Source: JACVRW01 sp963751835
GTDB taxonomy: Bacteria > Actinomycetota > Thermoleophilia > Solirubrobacterales > Thermoleophilaceae
DNA: 64,000 bases
NCBI GenBank assembly: GCA_963751835.1
Contig: CAVVWD010000011.1
Location: forward strand, 186,001-250,000
Direction: 5' to 3'
This document shows positions 17,714 to 28,076 of this stretch, piece by piece (the stretch's first letter is position 1; each line of letters begins with the position of its first letter). The notes below the pieces were generated by a model. It was not told the DNA's origin and did no database searches. It worked only from the letters and a program-made list of their open reading frames with translations. The position numbers and the translations under genes were made by a program.

Positions 17714-18049
17714 ATGGTCACCGGTCCCGCCGCGGAGATTTGCGTTGTCGACGTACCGGAGCGCTCACGCTTCGAGGTCCTGGTCGACGGAGAGATCGCG
17801 GGCTTCACCGAGTACCGTCGCCGCCCGGGTCTGATCGCCTTCATCCACACGCTGATCGACCCGCGCTTCGAAGGCCAGGGCCTTGGCTCCCAGCTGGTCC
17901 GCACGGCGCTCTCGGAGGCACGCTCCGACCGCCTGTCGGTCCTGCCCTTCTGCCCGTTCGTGCGGAGTTACATCGCCGGCCACACCGAGTACCTCGACCT
18001 GGTGCCGGAAGCGATGCGAGCGCAGTTCGAGCTCCCCGCCGATGGCTGA
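17714..18049 (+). CDS. YjdJ-type GNAT-like N-acetyltransferase
   Basis: The 111-residue protein is the minimal GNAT type (Acetyltransf_CG/YjdJ): RFEVLVDGEIAGFTEYRRR, IAFIHTLIDPRFEGQGLGSQLV with the acetyl-CoA-binding GQGLG turn, and a Cys-containing LPFCPFVRSYIAGHTEYLDLV tail. I chose ATG 17714, preceded by a GAGG nine bases upstream; GTG 17687 and TTG 17678 also keep frame. Its stop overlaps the start of the YjdI-like gene. In E. coli the yjdJ and yjdI genes are likewise adjacent, which supports both calls; the acetyl acceptor is unknown. Confidence 0.8.
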   Translation: MVTGPAAEICVVDVPERSRFEVLVDGEIAGFTEYRRRPGLIAFIHTLIDPRFEGQGLGSQLVRTALSEARSDRLSVLPFCPFVRSYIAGHTEYLDLVPEAMRAQFELPADG

Positions 18050-18410
18050 CACCGCGTCAAAACGCAAGCGCTACAGGGGCGAAGCCGTCGACGTCAGCTT
18101 CGACCCGATGCGCTGCCGGCACGCCGCTGAGTGCGTCCGCGGGCTCGGGGCCGTCTTCGATACCGATCGTCGACCTTGGATTTTCCCCGACGGCGCCGAC
18201 CCCGAGGCCGTGGTGCGCGTCGTCGCACGCTGTCCGACGGGTACGGCAGCGGGACGTGCGCCGACTGGCCTCATCCACGCGCCACCGAACCTGAGAGTGC
18301 TTGAGCAACCGCCGGATGCAGCGCGCTCGCCGGGAATGTGGGCGACAGCGTCATTTGCGGACCTTTTCTGGAGTCCAACGAGAACAACAACACCGCCGAC
18401 ATCGACGTGA
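18042..18410 (+). CDS. YjdI-type (4Fe-4S) mono-cluster-binding protein
   Basis: Residues about 8-72 of 122 match the divergent ferredoxin-like Fer4_19/YjdI domain: KRYRGEAVDVSFDP, then MRCRHAAECVRGLGAVFD and VVARCPTG, giving the Cys pattern for one iron-sulfur cluster. The domain normally ends here or adds a short tail; in this gene about 45 residues follow without family resemblance, so the 3' end may have been altered. Start ATG 18042 overlaps the acetyltransferase stop by eight bases. A redox or cluster-carrier role paired with the acetyltransferase is inference from gene pairing. Confidence 0.75.
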   Translation: MADTASKRKRYRGEAVDVSFDPMRCRHAAECVRGLGAVFDTDRRPWIFPDGADPEAVVRVVARCPTGTAAGRAPTGLIHAPPNLRVLEQPPDAARSPGMWATASFADLFWSPTRTTTPPTST

Positions 18411-18457
18411 TCTGCTAGCGGGCGTCTCGTAGGAATCGGCGCGGACGGCGGAGACGC

Positions 18458-18487
18458 GAGGAGGGGGCCGCGAGCGGCCCCCTCCTC
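18458..18487. terminator. bidirectional hairpin between convergent genes
   Basis: A perfect 13-bp GC-rich inverted repeat (GAGGAGGGGGCCG, loop CGAG, then its complement) lies between the YjdI-like gene on the plus strand and the DUF892 gene on the minus strand. It can serve both transcripts; no long T-run is present. Confidence 0.65.
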
Positions 18488-18503
18488 TGACTCGAAAGGG
18501 TTC

Positions 18504-19529
18504 CTAGGCGTTGCTGAGCTCGCGCTCGGTGGCCTGGAGCACGCCGGCGCGGTTCTTGTGCTTGCGCTCGTAGCTGCGGACGGCCTTGATCCGGCTGTCG
18601 TCGGCCTCGGAAAGCACGGCACGGACTTCCTCCACACCTAGCTCGTCGTAGCCGGGCCAGGGCTCGGACGCCTGCAGGGAGTCGACGCGGCTGGTGATGG
18701 TGGAGCGGTTTTGGTTCTTGCGCTCGTAGGCGTCGAGCTTGGCCAGATCGACCTGGGAGAGCTCGGAGAGCTTGTCCTGGACCTTGTTTGCGCTGAGCGA
18801 GTCGTAGTTCGAGATCGCCAGGTCGGATTCGGACGCCACGGCGCCCTTGACTGTGCCCTCGGCACGCGCCACTCCGGGCACCTTGCGGGCCTGGCGGGCT
18901 GTGCGCTTCGCTTGTTCCGCACCCTTGCGGGTGGTGCGCTTGGCCGTGCCGCCCACCTCGCGCAGCGTGTCGGCGGCGCCCGTCTCGGTCACGTCATAGG
19001 AGCCGTCCCCGTCGAACTCCGCCCGTGCCACGGCGTCGGTCAGGCGCGGGATCTCCTTCAGGAGCCGGTCGAGCATCCGCTGCTCGTCCCCGAGGATGGA
19101 CTCGGCCAGACGCTCGGTCTTGGCGTCTCCGGCGCTGCGGGCGAGCCGGGCCAGCGCCGTGTAGGTGGCGATCTCGAGCGCCTCGGCCGCGCACGAGTCC
19201 TTGGCGTTCTTGAGCACCTTCTCCTCGCCACCGGTTCCGCGAACCAAATCGAGCGGGGTCTTGGTCAACGCCAAGGCCTGCCCAACAAGGCTCTCCAGGG
19301 CACCGAGTCCGACCTGAAGCGGGTTGTTGCCCTGTCCCAGCTCGACCAACCGGCCCTCGACACGCTCGGCGTGCCGCCGAGTCTCCTGAACGTGGGTCTC
19401 CAGCCCGTCGCGGTACTGACCCTTGGGGGTCATCGCGATCTGCGCCTGCAACTGGCGCACTAGCGCCAGCTCGGCACCATGGGCCTCGTTCAAGTACTGC
19501 ACGATCTTCTGCTCTTGCTTCTCAGTCAC
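18504..19529 (-). CDS. DUF892 (YciE/YciF) ferritin-like protein with C-terminal tandem repeats
   Basis: Residues 1-165 of 341 form a ferritin-like four-helix bundle of the DUF892 type, with metal-ligand-like Glu/His residues: NEAHGAE in helix 1, QETRRHAE in helix 2, ALEIATY in helix 3 and GDEQRML in helix 4. A basic Lys/Arg linker (TRKGAEQAKRTARQARK) follows. The end holds two copies of an approximately 45-residue repeat, marked by DAYERKNQNR and RSYERKHKNR. DUF892 proteins are stress-induced, suspected diiron proteins. I chose GTG 19529 because a GAGAG site lies eight bases upstream; GTG 19538 is an alternative. With the small membrane protein upstream it probably forms a stress operon under the neighbouring sigma factor. 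Confidence 0.8.
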   Translation of the reverse strand: MTEKQEQKIVQYLNEAHGAELALVRQLQAQIAMTPKGQYRDGLETHVQETRRHAERVEGRLVELGQGNNPLQVGLGALESLVGQALALTKTPLDLVRGTGGEEKVLKNAKDSCAAEALEIATYTALARLARSAGDAKTERLAESILGDEQRMLDRLLKEIPRLTDAVARAEFDGDGSYDVTETGAADTLREVGGTAKRTTRKGAEQAKRTARQARKVPGVARAEGTVKGAVASESDLAISNYDSLSANKVQDKLSELSQVDLAKLDAYERKNQNRSTITSRVDSLQASEPWPGYDELGVEEVRAVLSEADDSRIKAVRSYERKHKNRAGVLQATERELSNA

Positions 19530-19632
19530 GAAATTCACTCTCAGTCTTGTGGGGCGGGATGGTTCCGACCGAGCCTGGGACAGAAATCGGCTGCCCACGC
19601 CCGGCCGGAAACCACGAAACGGGCGACCCGAT

Positions 19633-19950
19633 CTAGCGGTCGCTGGGCTCGTCGGTGTAGGGCTCGCTGCTGCCGGACTTGGCGAGACCGCGGGAGATGA
19701 AGTAGCCCGCGCCGAGAATCGAGACATACAGCCATGCCTGGCGGGCGATGAACTGGTCCGTGCCGTTATCGCCGCCATTGATGACGGCGGCGCTGCCGAG
19801 GATGGCCACGACGAGGCCGATCATCGCCCAGAACTCGGTGGTCTTGAACGCCTGCTTGGTCTCGGTCGCGAGTCGACGGGCGACCCTGCCGACTGGCGAT
19901 CCATTTGCATCCGCGCGCACGCTGCCGCGGGTTACGTCTGTTGCTGCCAT
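19633..19950 (-). CDS. small membrane protein with two transmembrane segments
   Basis: The 105-residue protein has a hydrophilic N-terminus, then two predicted membrane helices: FWAMIGLVVAILGSAAVI (about residues 41-58) and AWLYVSILGAGYFISRGLA (72-90), and an acidic tail. An AAGGAG ribosome site stands seven bases before ATG 19950. Similar small proteins are widespread in actinobacteria without a known function. Its 113-base leader contains a GGGTAT element that could be the -10 box of a SigB/SigF-type promoter, and the DUF892 gene follows it closely in the same direction. Confidence 0.75.
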   Translation of the reverse strand: MAATDVTRGSVRADANGSPVGRVARRLATETKQAFKTTEFWAMIGLVVAILGSAAVINGGDNGTDQFIARQAWLYVSILGAGYFISRGLAKSGSSEPYTDEPSDR

Positions 19951-20062
19951 GAGAAACTCCTTGGAGTAGTTGGCCGGGGGCCCCGTAGGTTGCGAGGGGG
20001 CCGGCGTGGTTGTAGGAGGCAGAGCGCGCCGTTGCTAGTGAAGGCTCGTGCCTACTGCCCAG

Positions 20063-20088
20063 ATACCCCAAAGGAGCGGCCCACAAAA
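20063..20088 (-). promoter_or_regulatory. candidate SigB/SigF-type promoter
   Basis: On the minus strand GGGTAT (20068 down to 20063) matches the -10 box of general-stress sigma factors. Sixteen bases upstream is TTTT inside ACTTTTGTG, a weak match to the GTTT -35 box. It would start transcription about 105 bases before the small membrane protein gene. The adjacent SigB/F-type sigma gene makes the assignment attractive, but the -35 match is imperfect. Confidence 0.4.
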
Positions 20089-20139
20089 GTTTGGGGCAAA
20101 CGTCACGGACTTTCCCGAACCGCGAGTGACGACCGCTCC

Positions 20140-20949
20140 TCACGCCGCTGCCGCGGCTGTCTCGAGACGGCTGAGCGCGCGTCGGAGCAGCCGTGATACA
20201 TGCATTTGGGAGAAGCCGATCCGCTCGCCGATCTCGCGCTGGTTGAGGTCGTGCATGAAGCGCAGTTCGAGCACCGAGCGCTCCACGTCCGGCAACTCCT
20301 TCCAGGTCGTCGCTATCGCCTCGCGGTCCTCGACGAGCTCGTAGGCGTTGTCCTCGCCGCCGAGTGTGTCCACGAGCGCCGCAGACTCGTCGTCATCGCG
20401 TGCGATCGGGGCGTCGAGCGACGCCGCCTCGTAGCTGGCCGCGGCCTCGTGCGCCTCGAGCACCTGCTCGACGGAGCAGCGGAGGTGTTCCGCCACCTCG
20501 CGCACCTTGGGCGAGCGGCCGAGCTCTTTCGAGAGACCCTCCGTCGCGCGGCCCACGGCGAGTGTGCGCTCCTGAAGCTCGCGCGGCACGTGGAGCGACC
20601 AGCCCTTGTCGCGGAAGTGGCGCTTGAGCTCGCCGAGCATCGTCGGCGCGGCGTAGCTCGTGAACTTCGTGCCGCGGTCCGGATCGAAGCGGTCGATCGC
20701 CTTGATCAGGCCCAAGCTCGCAACCTGAAGCAGATCATCGAACGCCTCGTCGGTGTACGTGTAGCGGCGAGCCAAGTCGCGGGCGAGTGGCAGGAAACGC
20801 TCGACGAGCTCCTCACGCGCGGCAAGGTCGCCGCACTCGTGATAGCGGAGCAGGAGGTCTCGCTCGAGAGCCCGTGCGGCAGCGTGGTCGCCGGCTTCGG
20901 GGTGAGTCGTCTGGGACAGCCTCGGCGGTGCGAGGGCAACTGCGCACAT
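20140..20949 (-). CDS. RNA polymerase sigma factor, SigB/SigF/SigG group
   Basis: The 269-residue protein has region 2 (FLPLARDLARRYTYTDEAFDDLLQVA, then GLIKAIDRFDPDRGTKFTSYA), region 3 (LHVPRELQERTLAVGRA, with LGRSPKVREVAEHL) and region 4 (LPDVERSVLELRFMHDLNQREIGERIGFSQMHVSRLL), the order and length of group-3 stress/sporulation sigma factors. It would direct polymerase to GTTT/GGGTAT promoters. ATG 20949 has a GGAGG site six bases upstream; the frame is open further but without homology. No anti-sigma or anti-anti-sigma gene is adjacent, which is unusual because rsbW/rsbV partners are often linked. Confidence 0.9.
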   Translation of the reverse strand: MCAVALAPPRLSQTTHPEAGDHAAARALERDLLLRYHECGDLAAREELVERFLPLARDLARRYTYTDEAFDDLLQVASLGLIKAIDRFDPDRGTKFTSYAAPTMLGELKRHFRDKGWSLHVPRELQERTLAVGRATEGLSKELGRSPKVREVAEHLRCSVEQVLEAHEAAASYEAASLDAPIARDDDESAALVDTLGGEDNAYELVEDREAIATTWKELPDVERSVLELRFMHDLNQREIGERIGFSQMHVSRLLRRALSRLETAAAAA

Positions 20950-21142
20950 GGGAACCTCCGTCGTCTTCGTGTTGACGCAAGGTCCGAGTCGCGACCGATC
21001 CAACCGGGTGCCGCGGCGACGTCCCCTCTGATTGCCCGAGGACCTCGCTTCGGTGGCGTTGTGCCCCTCGTCGCGCTTTCCCAGCAGCTGCGCGCTGCTC
21101 CCCGATCCACGTGGGATCGGAACGAATCGGGAAGTATGGCAG

Positions 21143-21160
21143 AGACAGACCGGTCTGTCT
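21143..21160. promoter_or_regulatory. TetR-type operator, perfect 18-bp palindrome
   Basis: AGACAGACCGGTCTGTCT is a perfect inverted repeat ending 17 bases before the ATG of the TetR gene. It has the size and the GACCGGTC core of typical TetR-family operators, so it is probably the autoregulatory site. It is also about 194 bases upstream of the divergent sigma-factor start, so cross-control is possible. Confidence 0.8.
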
Positions 21161-21177
21161 AGCGCTAGGCTTAAAGC

Positions 21178-21762
21178 ATGTCGGCCGTGGAAGCAATCTC
21201 GCAACCGAAGCCGGATGCGCGCGAGCGGATCCTCGACACCGCCTACGAGCTCTTCTCCCGCCGTGCTATCCGCGACGTGGGCATAGACGAGGTGATCGAG
21301 CGTGCTGGGGTGGCGAAGGCGACCCTGTATCGCCACTTCCCGTCCAAGGACGACCTGGTGATCGCGTTCCTCGAGCGCCGGGAGGAACGCTGGACGGTGG
21401 CGTGGGTAGAGGCGGAGGCGAGGCGACGTAGCAGCACGCCCGAGGAGCAGCTGCTCGCGATCTTCGAGTTGTTCGACGAGTGGTTCCGCCGCGACGACTT
21501 CGAAGCGTGCTCATTCATCAATGTGCTGCTCGAGATGGGCGCCGAGCATCCCGTTGGCCAGGCGAGCGTCCGGCATCTCGCGAGCATCCGGTCGGTTGTA
21601 GGCCGTCTCGCAGAGGAGGCGGCATTGCGCGACCCTGAGTCCTTCGCGCACTCGTGGCACATTCTCATGAAGGGGTCGATCGTCTCCGCCGCCGAGGGCG
21701 ATGCCGAGGCGGGACAGCGAGCCCGATCGATGGCGCGGCTCCTGATCGAGCAACACCGGTAG
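21178..21762 (+). CDS. TetR/AcrR-family transcriptional regulator
   Basis: The 194-residue regulator has the TetR helix-turn-helix at residues 14-60: RERILDTAYELFSRRAIRDVG, then AGVAKATLYRHFPSKDDLV. The ligand domain contains EACSFINVLLEMG, a segment seen in one common actinobacterial TetR subgroup. It should repress from the 18-bp palindrome just upstream and be released by an unknown small molecule. No obvious target gene follows in the same direction, so autoregulation or control of the divergent sigma gene is most likely. Confidence 0.9.
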   Translation: MSAVEAISQPKPDARERILDTAYELFSRRAIRDVGIDEVIERAGVAKATLYRHFPSKDDLVIAFLERREERWTVAWVEAEARRRSSTPEEQLLAIFELFDEWFRRDDFEACSFINVLLEMGAEHPVGQASVRHLASIRSVVGRLAEEAALRDPESFAHSWHILMKGSIVSAAEGDAEAGQRARSMARLLIEQHR

Positions 21763-21893
21763 CGGCTCCCTCTCCGCCAGGCCGGTTTCGGCGGGCCGGC
21801 GCTTAACGCTCGGCCGCCGGCGGCCGCCTCGTTCAACCGTTCGAGGCACGTCCAGTTGTGTCGGCCCCGCGCGTTACGGGGTCGGCAGGGGTG

Positions 21894-22535
21894 TCACGAG
21901 CGTGCTAGCTGCTTCTCGGTCAGCCGTGCCATTCGGTTGGCGGTCAGGGCGAGGAAGCGAAGCTGCTCGCGACGGCCGAACAGTCGGAAGCCGATGCGGA
22001 CCAAGAGATTGCTCCGCGCCGCCGGCCGGGAGAAGGAGGCCACGCGGAAGAGCACGTCTCCCGTCTCAGGGAACTTCCAAACCTCCCACTTCATCTCGCC
22101 CTGCTCGACGTGCCCCTCGAGCGTCCGATAATTCCAGCCGAAGACCCGGCCGCGTCGCCCGTCGAGCCTGCGCTCCTCGTCGTAGACATCTCCAACGCGA
22201 ACACCCACATAGATCCGCAGGCGGTGGAAATGCAGGATCAGCAGCATCGTGCGCTGCTCGAGCGGCTCGTCAGGGTCGAACACCCCGCGCACGATCGACG
22301 GGTCGGCGAAGTCGTAATTGCGGGCGATTGCCCGAGCCGTTTCCCAGCTTCCGCCCGGGGTGGGGGCGCCGGGTGGCTCGGGGGGCAAGGCTTGGCGCAC
22401 GTCGTCCGCGTGCCATCCGTTTTGTGGCGTGTACTCGGTCCGGCGGGAGACGTCGAAGTTGAGCTCTCGGCCGCGGAGCTCCGCAAGCGCCTGGCGGGGG
22501 TTGCGCGGCTGCCCCAGCAGCAACCGGTCAATCAC
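21894..22535 (-). CDS. DUF1990-family protein (second copy)
   Basis: The 213-residue product has the DUF1990 pattern: RNYDFADPSIVRGVFDP, LEQRTMLLILHFHRLRIYVGVRVGDVYDE, VFGWNYRTLEGHVEQGEMKWEV and FRVASFSRPAARSN. The family is related to the START/SRPBCC-like fold and has no defined function. The GTG start at 22535 overlaps the stop of the upstream DUF1990 gene by eight bases, so the two are translated together. The two copies are only distantly alike, which suggests a heteromer or separate roles rather than recent duplication. Confidence 0.75.
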   Translation of the reverse strand: MIDRLLLGQPRNPRQALAELRGRELNFDVSRRTEYTPQNGWHADDVRQALPPEPPGAPTPGGSWETARAIARNYDFADPSIVRGVFDPDEPLEQRTMLLILHFHRLRIYVGVRVGDVYDEERRLDGRRGRVFGWNYRTLEGHVEQGEMKWEVWKFPETGDVLFRVASFSRPAARSNLLVRIGFRLFGRREQLRFLALTANRMARLTEKQLARS

Positions 22536-23256
22536 GGGTGGGGACGTCCTCGACGCGGCGGGTGTTGATGCGCAAACCACCGTCCCGCTGGCCCCCCGAC
22601 ATGCGGATGACCCGTTCGAGAAAGGAGATCCACATGTGGAGTTGGATCTCTTTCGACATCCGCATGCGGTCATAGAGCAGGTTGGAGAGGCGGTCGCCGC
22701 TGCGGGCCCAGGACTCGATCTCGAAGCGAACGCGCCCATCCTCGCCTTCGACGCGGAAGGCGATCTGGCCCGCCTCGAGGTGCCCGGTAAGCGTCATGAA
22801 GCGAAACGAACGCGCGGAGACCTCAACCACCCGCACCGGACCGTCCCACGGCCCCGGCATGCGAACGATGTACTCGTCACCGGGCCGCATGGCCCCCTCG
22901 TCGCCTGAGACCTTCCTGAACGTGGCGAATTCGCTGGGGGCGGCGGAGTCCGGGTCCGCCTGCAAGCGCGCCATCAGCTCTTCGGGTGGCAGCCCTGCCC
23001 CGCGGATGTCCGCCCGGTATCGGCGATGGAAGAGCGGGCCCGCGCCATCAACGACCCGCTGCGCCTCATCATCCGTGCTGCCGTCCGGTAGCGGCGGCGG
23101 TTCATCGTCGGCCCAACATCCAGGTTCCTCGGCGCGGTAAAGGGGGGTGGTCCGCCATAGATAGCGCCAGGAAGTCAGCGCCAGGCCGAGCGGCCACCGT
23201 GCCGCGATCCCCGCCGAGCGGGTCAGGGGCAGCTTGCTGGATCGGGGCATGGGCAC
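22528..23256 (-). CDS. DUF1990-family protein (first copy)
   Basis: The 242-residue protein begins with a basic, partly hydrophobic segment (about residues 14-35). The body resembles DUF1990: GPLFHRRYRADIRG, MRPGDEYIVRMPGPWDGPVRVVEV, FRFMTLTGHLEAGQIAFRV, and an amphipathic RLSNLLYDRMRMSKEIQLHMW helix. The function is unknown. It is the first gene of a two-gene unit with the neighbouring DUF1990 paralogue. Two ATGs (23256, 23250) are possible starts. Confidence 0.7.
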   Translation of the reverse strand: MPMPRSSKLPLTRSAGIAARWPLGLALTSWRYLWRTTPLYRAEEPGCWADDEPPPLPDGSTDDEAQRVVDGAGPLFHRRYRADIRGAGLPPEELMARLQADPDSAAPSEFATFRKVSGDEGAMRPGDEYIVRMPGPWDGPVRVVEVSARSFRFMTLTGHLEAGQIAFRVEGEDGRVRFEIESWARSGDRLSNLLYDRMRMSKEIQLHMWISFLERVIRMSGGQRDGGLRINTRRVEDVPTRD

Positions 23257-23312
23257 CCGCTACCCGTGAGCAAATGAGGCATGCATCCCCGCACGCCGGG
23301 TAGCGAGGCCGA

Positions 23313-23612
23313 GTGTTGACCAAGGCTTTCGTTCGTGTAGGTCTACGCGGCTGGCACTTCCAGGCAGCCTCGCTCGCGTCGATCTACCTCTGCATCGCGC
23401 TCTGGATCCGCGCGAAGACGGTTGACCAGGAGGAGCGAGGAAACGCGGAGCGGCGAGCGCTGTTCGTCGGCCTCTGGCCGCCCATGTTCTGGCTGATAGG
23501 CGACGCGGTCCAACTTGAGGAGCGCTCGCGCCGTCGACGGTCCGTGGCGAGCATTCCTATTCGACGGCGAAGTGGAGGCAAGGCTGGGGTCCCACGAGGC
23601 TGGCGCAGGTAA
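23313..23612 (+). CDS. small conserved membrane protein of unknown function
   Basis: The 99-residue product contains two hydrophobic stretches, FQAASLASIYLCIALWI (about 16-32) and LFVGLWPPMFWLIGDAV (about 50-66), joined by a charged loop with RGNAERRA. The Trp/Pro-rich second helix and its charged edge look conserved rather than accidental. The last 30 residues are Arg-rich and may be poorly conserved. GTG 23313 is the likely start. It is divergent from the DUF1990 pair and convergent with clpC. Confidence 0.55.
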   Translation: MLTKAFVRVGLRGWHFQAASLASIYLCIALWIRAKTVDQEERGNAERRALFVGLWPPMFWLIGDAVQLEERSRRRRSVASIPIRRRSGGKAGVPRGWRR

Positions 23613-23623
23613 CCCGGGTGACA

Positions 23624-23647
23624 GGACCCGCGCCCTGGGCGGGGTCC
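23624..23647 (-). terminator. probable clpC terminator
   Basis: GGACCCGC pairs with GCGGGGTCC (one bulged G) around a short loop, just beyond the clpC stop and before the end of the convergent small gene. No T-run follows. Confidence 0.45.
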
Positions 23648-23661
23648 GATGCCCTAAACGG

Positions 23662-26292
<2,631 letters not shown>

Positions 26293-26532
26293 GGCTGCTC
26301 TCTATCTGTCGGGTATGACGGGGCCAAGTGTTACCCGTTCTTCCCACTTAATCGGTTGAAAGGACCGATCGGATGAGAGTTCTCGGGTTCCACCAACCCG
26401 CTCCGGCGAGTCTACCAACGCCTTCCAAGGCGGTTTTCGCCTTCACGAAGCCCTAAAAACCCGAGTCTTCCCAGGGATTTCGCGCTAGGCTGGCCGCCTC
26501 CCTTCAGCTCGGGACACGAACCACGATCCTCA
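26293..26532. promoter_or_regulatory. divergent intergenic region, clpC / lipoprotein
   Basis: These 240 bases lie between two divergent starts and must hold both promoters. I see no clear CtsR or HrcA operator. A small hairpin, CGCCT-TCCA-AGGCG followed by GTTTT (26419-26436), could be an attenuator in the lipoprotein leader, but its stem is short. Confidence 0.35.
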
Positions 26533-26988
26533 ATGACCAGGACTCGACTCGCGGCCACCGTCATCATCGCCTGCGCCTGCTCGCTCCCCGTCTCAGCCTG
26601 CGGTGAGAGCGAGGAGACCGAGTTCAAGGAGGACTACAACACCGCCGTCAAGCCGCTCAGCGAGCTGAATTCGGACATCGGCAGCTCGATCGGCGGCGAA
26701 TCGGGGCGATCAAACGATGCGATTGCGAAGGAGTTCGAGCAGCTCGCCGACAAGGCGCAGCAGACGCGCGAAAACCTCGCCGATCTCGAGCCGCCCGAGG
26801 ACGCCCAGGAGTCCTTCGACAAGCTGCTGTCATCGCTGAAACAGGGCACCGATGACCTGCGCGCGGTCGCGCAGGCGGCCAAGGACGGCGATCCGGCCGC
26901 CGCCCGGGAGGCCTCCGAGGCCCTGGTCTCGTCCGGGAGGGCCATTCAGAAGGCCGAGACCGAGCTGCAGGACGCGGTGGAGGGCTGA
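26533..26988 (+). CDS. small lipoprotein with a helical coiled-coil-like body
   Basis: The 151-residue product has a lipoprotein signal peptide (MTRTRLAATVIIACACSLPVS, lipobox VSAC, acylated Cys about residue 23). The rest is charged and helical, with regularly spaced Glu/Ala/Leu residues (FEQLADKAQQTRENLADLEPPEDA) and a PPEDAQESF motif found in several small actinobacterial lipoproteins. The function is unknown; it may bind membrane or envelope partners. It ends four bases before the convergent propeller gene. Confidence 0.75.
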   Translation: MTRTRLAATVIIACACSLPVSACGESEETEFKEDYNTAVKPLSELNSDIGSSIGGESGRSNDAIAKEFEQLADKAQQTRENLADLEPPEDAQESFDKLLSSLKQGTDDLRAVAQAAKDGDPAAAREASEALVSSGRAIQKAETELQDAVEG

Positions 26989-26992
26989 TTCC

Positions 26993-28076
26993 CTAGGGGG
27001 CCGGCTCCAGGCGGGTCAGGGTCTGATCTGCGTAGCTCGTGACCCACACGGCGCCCACCCCCACGCTCACGCGGTCGGCTGTCTGGCCGATCTTGACCGG
27101 GCGCCCCATCACGCGCCCCGTTTCCGGATCCAGCCTCGTCACCGTGCCGTCGCCGGTGTTCGGCACCCAAATGGTCCCCTTGAGGTTGGGGTAGCTCGGG
27201 GCGTCGCCGACCGGGATCGTCTGCACGACGCGGTTCTGTGACGTGGAGACGCGCTGGACGTTGTCGTCCTCCAAGTTGGCCACCCAGACCGAACCACTGG
27301 CGATCGTCAAGCCGGTGGGATGGTCGCCGACCGGGATGGTCCTGACGACCCGCCGCGAGCGCGGATTCACGCGCGAGACCGTGTCGTCGCCGGAGTTCGT
27401 GACCCAGATCGACCCACTGCCGGGCTCCGACTCCGGTGGGCTCCTCGCCGACCCTGATCGGGCGCCCGGCCACGCGGTTGGTGGCGGGATCGATCCGCAC
27501 GAGCGTGTCGTCGTCGCGGTTCACGACCCAGACCGCGTCCCCGCTCGGGGTCAGCCAGGAGGGGCTGTCGCCCACGGGGATGCGTTCCGTGACCCGGGCG
27601 GCGTTCGGGCTGTAGCGGGACACGATCCCGGAGTCGGCGCTCGCCACCCAGACCGACCCGAAGGCGATCAAGAGCGCACTCGGGCGCCCGCCGATCCGGC
27701 CGCCGGCGCCCGTCATCCGGTTGAGCGCCTGGTCGACCTTGAGAATCGTCCCTTCGGGTGAGGTGACCACCCAGACGGACCTCGGGCCGGATCCGATCCC
27801 GGCCGGCGGCGCGCCGATCGGCATTGGCGATCCCACAACGGTCGCGGCCGGCTCCTCCTGTGAGGCCGCGCCTGCCCGCGGCGACCGCTCCGGCGAGTCG
27901 TCGTCGAGCGCCAGGAGGACCGCCACGGCAGCCCCAACCGCTGCCAGCAGAAGGAGCCCCGCCGCGATGCGCCTGCGGGTCCGGCGCCGCGGCCGGCGCC
28001 GGCGCCAGCGGGGAGGAGGGTCGAGCTCAGGGCGCCGGGCGGAAGGGCGCGTGTGCGCGTGCGTCGACCCGCTCAT
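26993..28076 (-). pseudogene. membrane-anchored YncE/NHL-like beta-propeller protein, one frameshift
   Basis: Reading from ATG 28076, the product has a His/Arg-rich cytoplasmic start, one membrane segment (IAAGLLLLAAVGAAVAVLLAL, about residues 37-57) and then about 45-residue propeller repeats of the form GxVWVxNxxDDTVxRIDPxTxRV with an IPVGDxP link. The frame breaks near 27418-27432, after VGEEPTGV; skipping one base restores SIWVTNSGDDTVSRV, and the repeats run on to the stop at 26993. Its start shares ATGA with the kinase stop, and its propeller resembles the kinase's outer domain. It is either a damaged gene or a base-insertion error; the downstream half still reads as protein. Confidence 0.75.
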
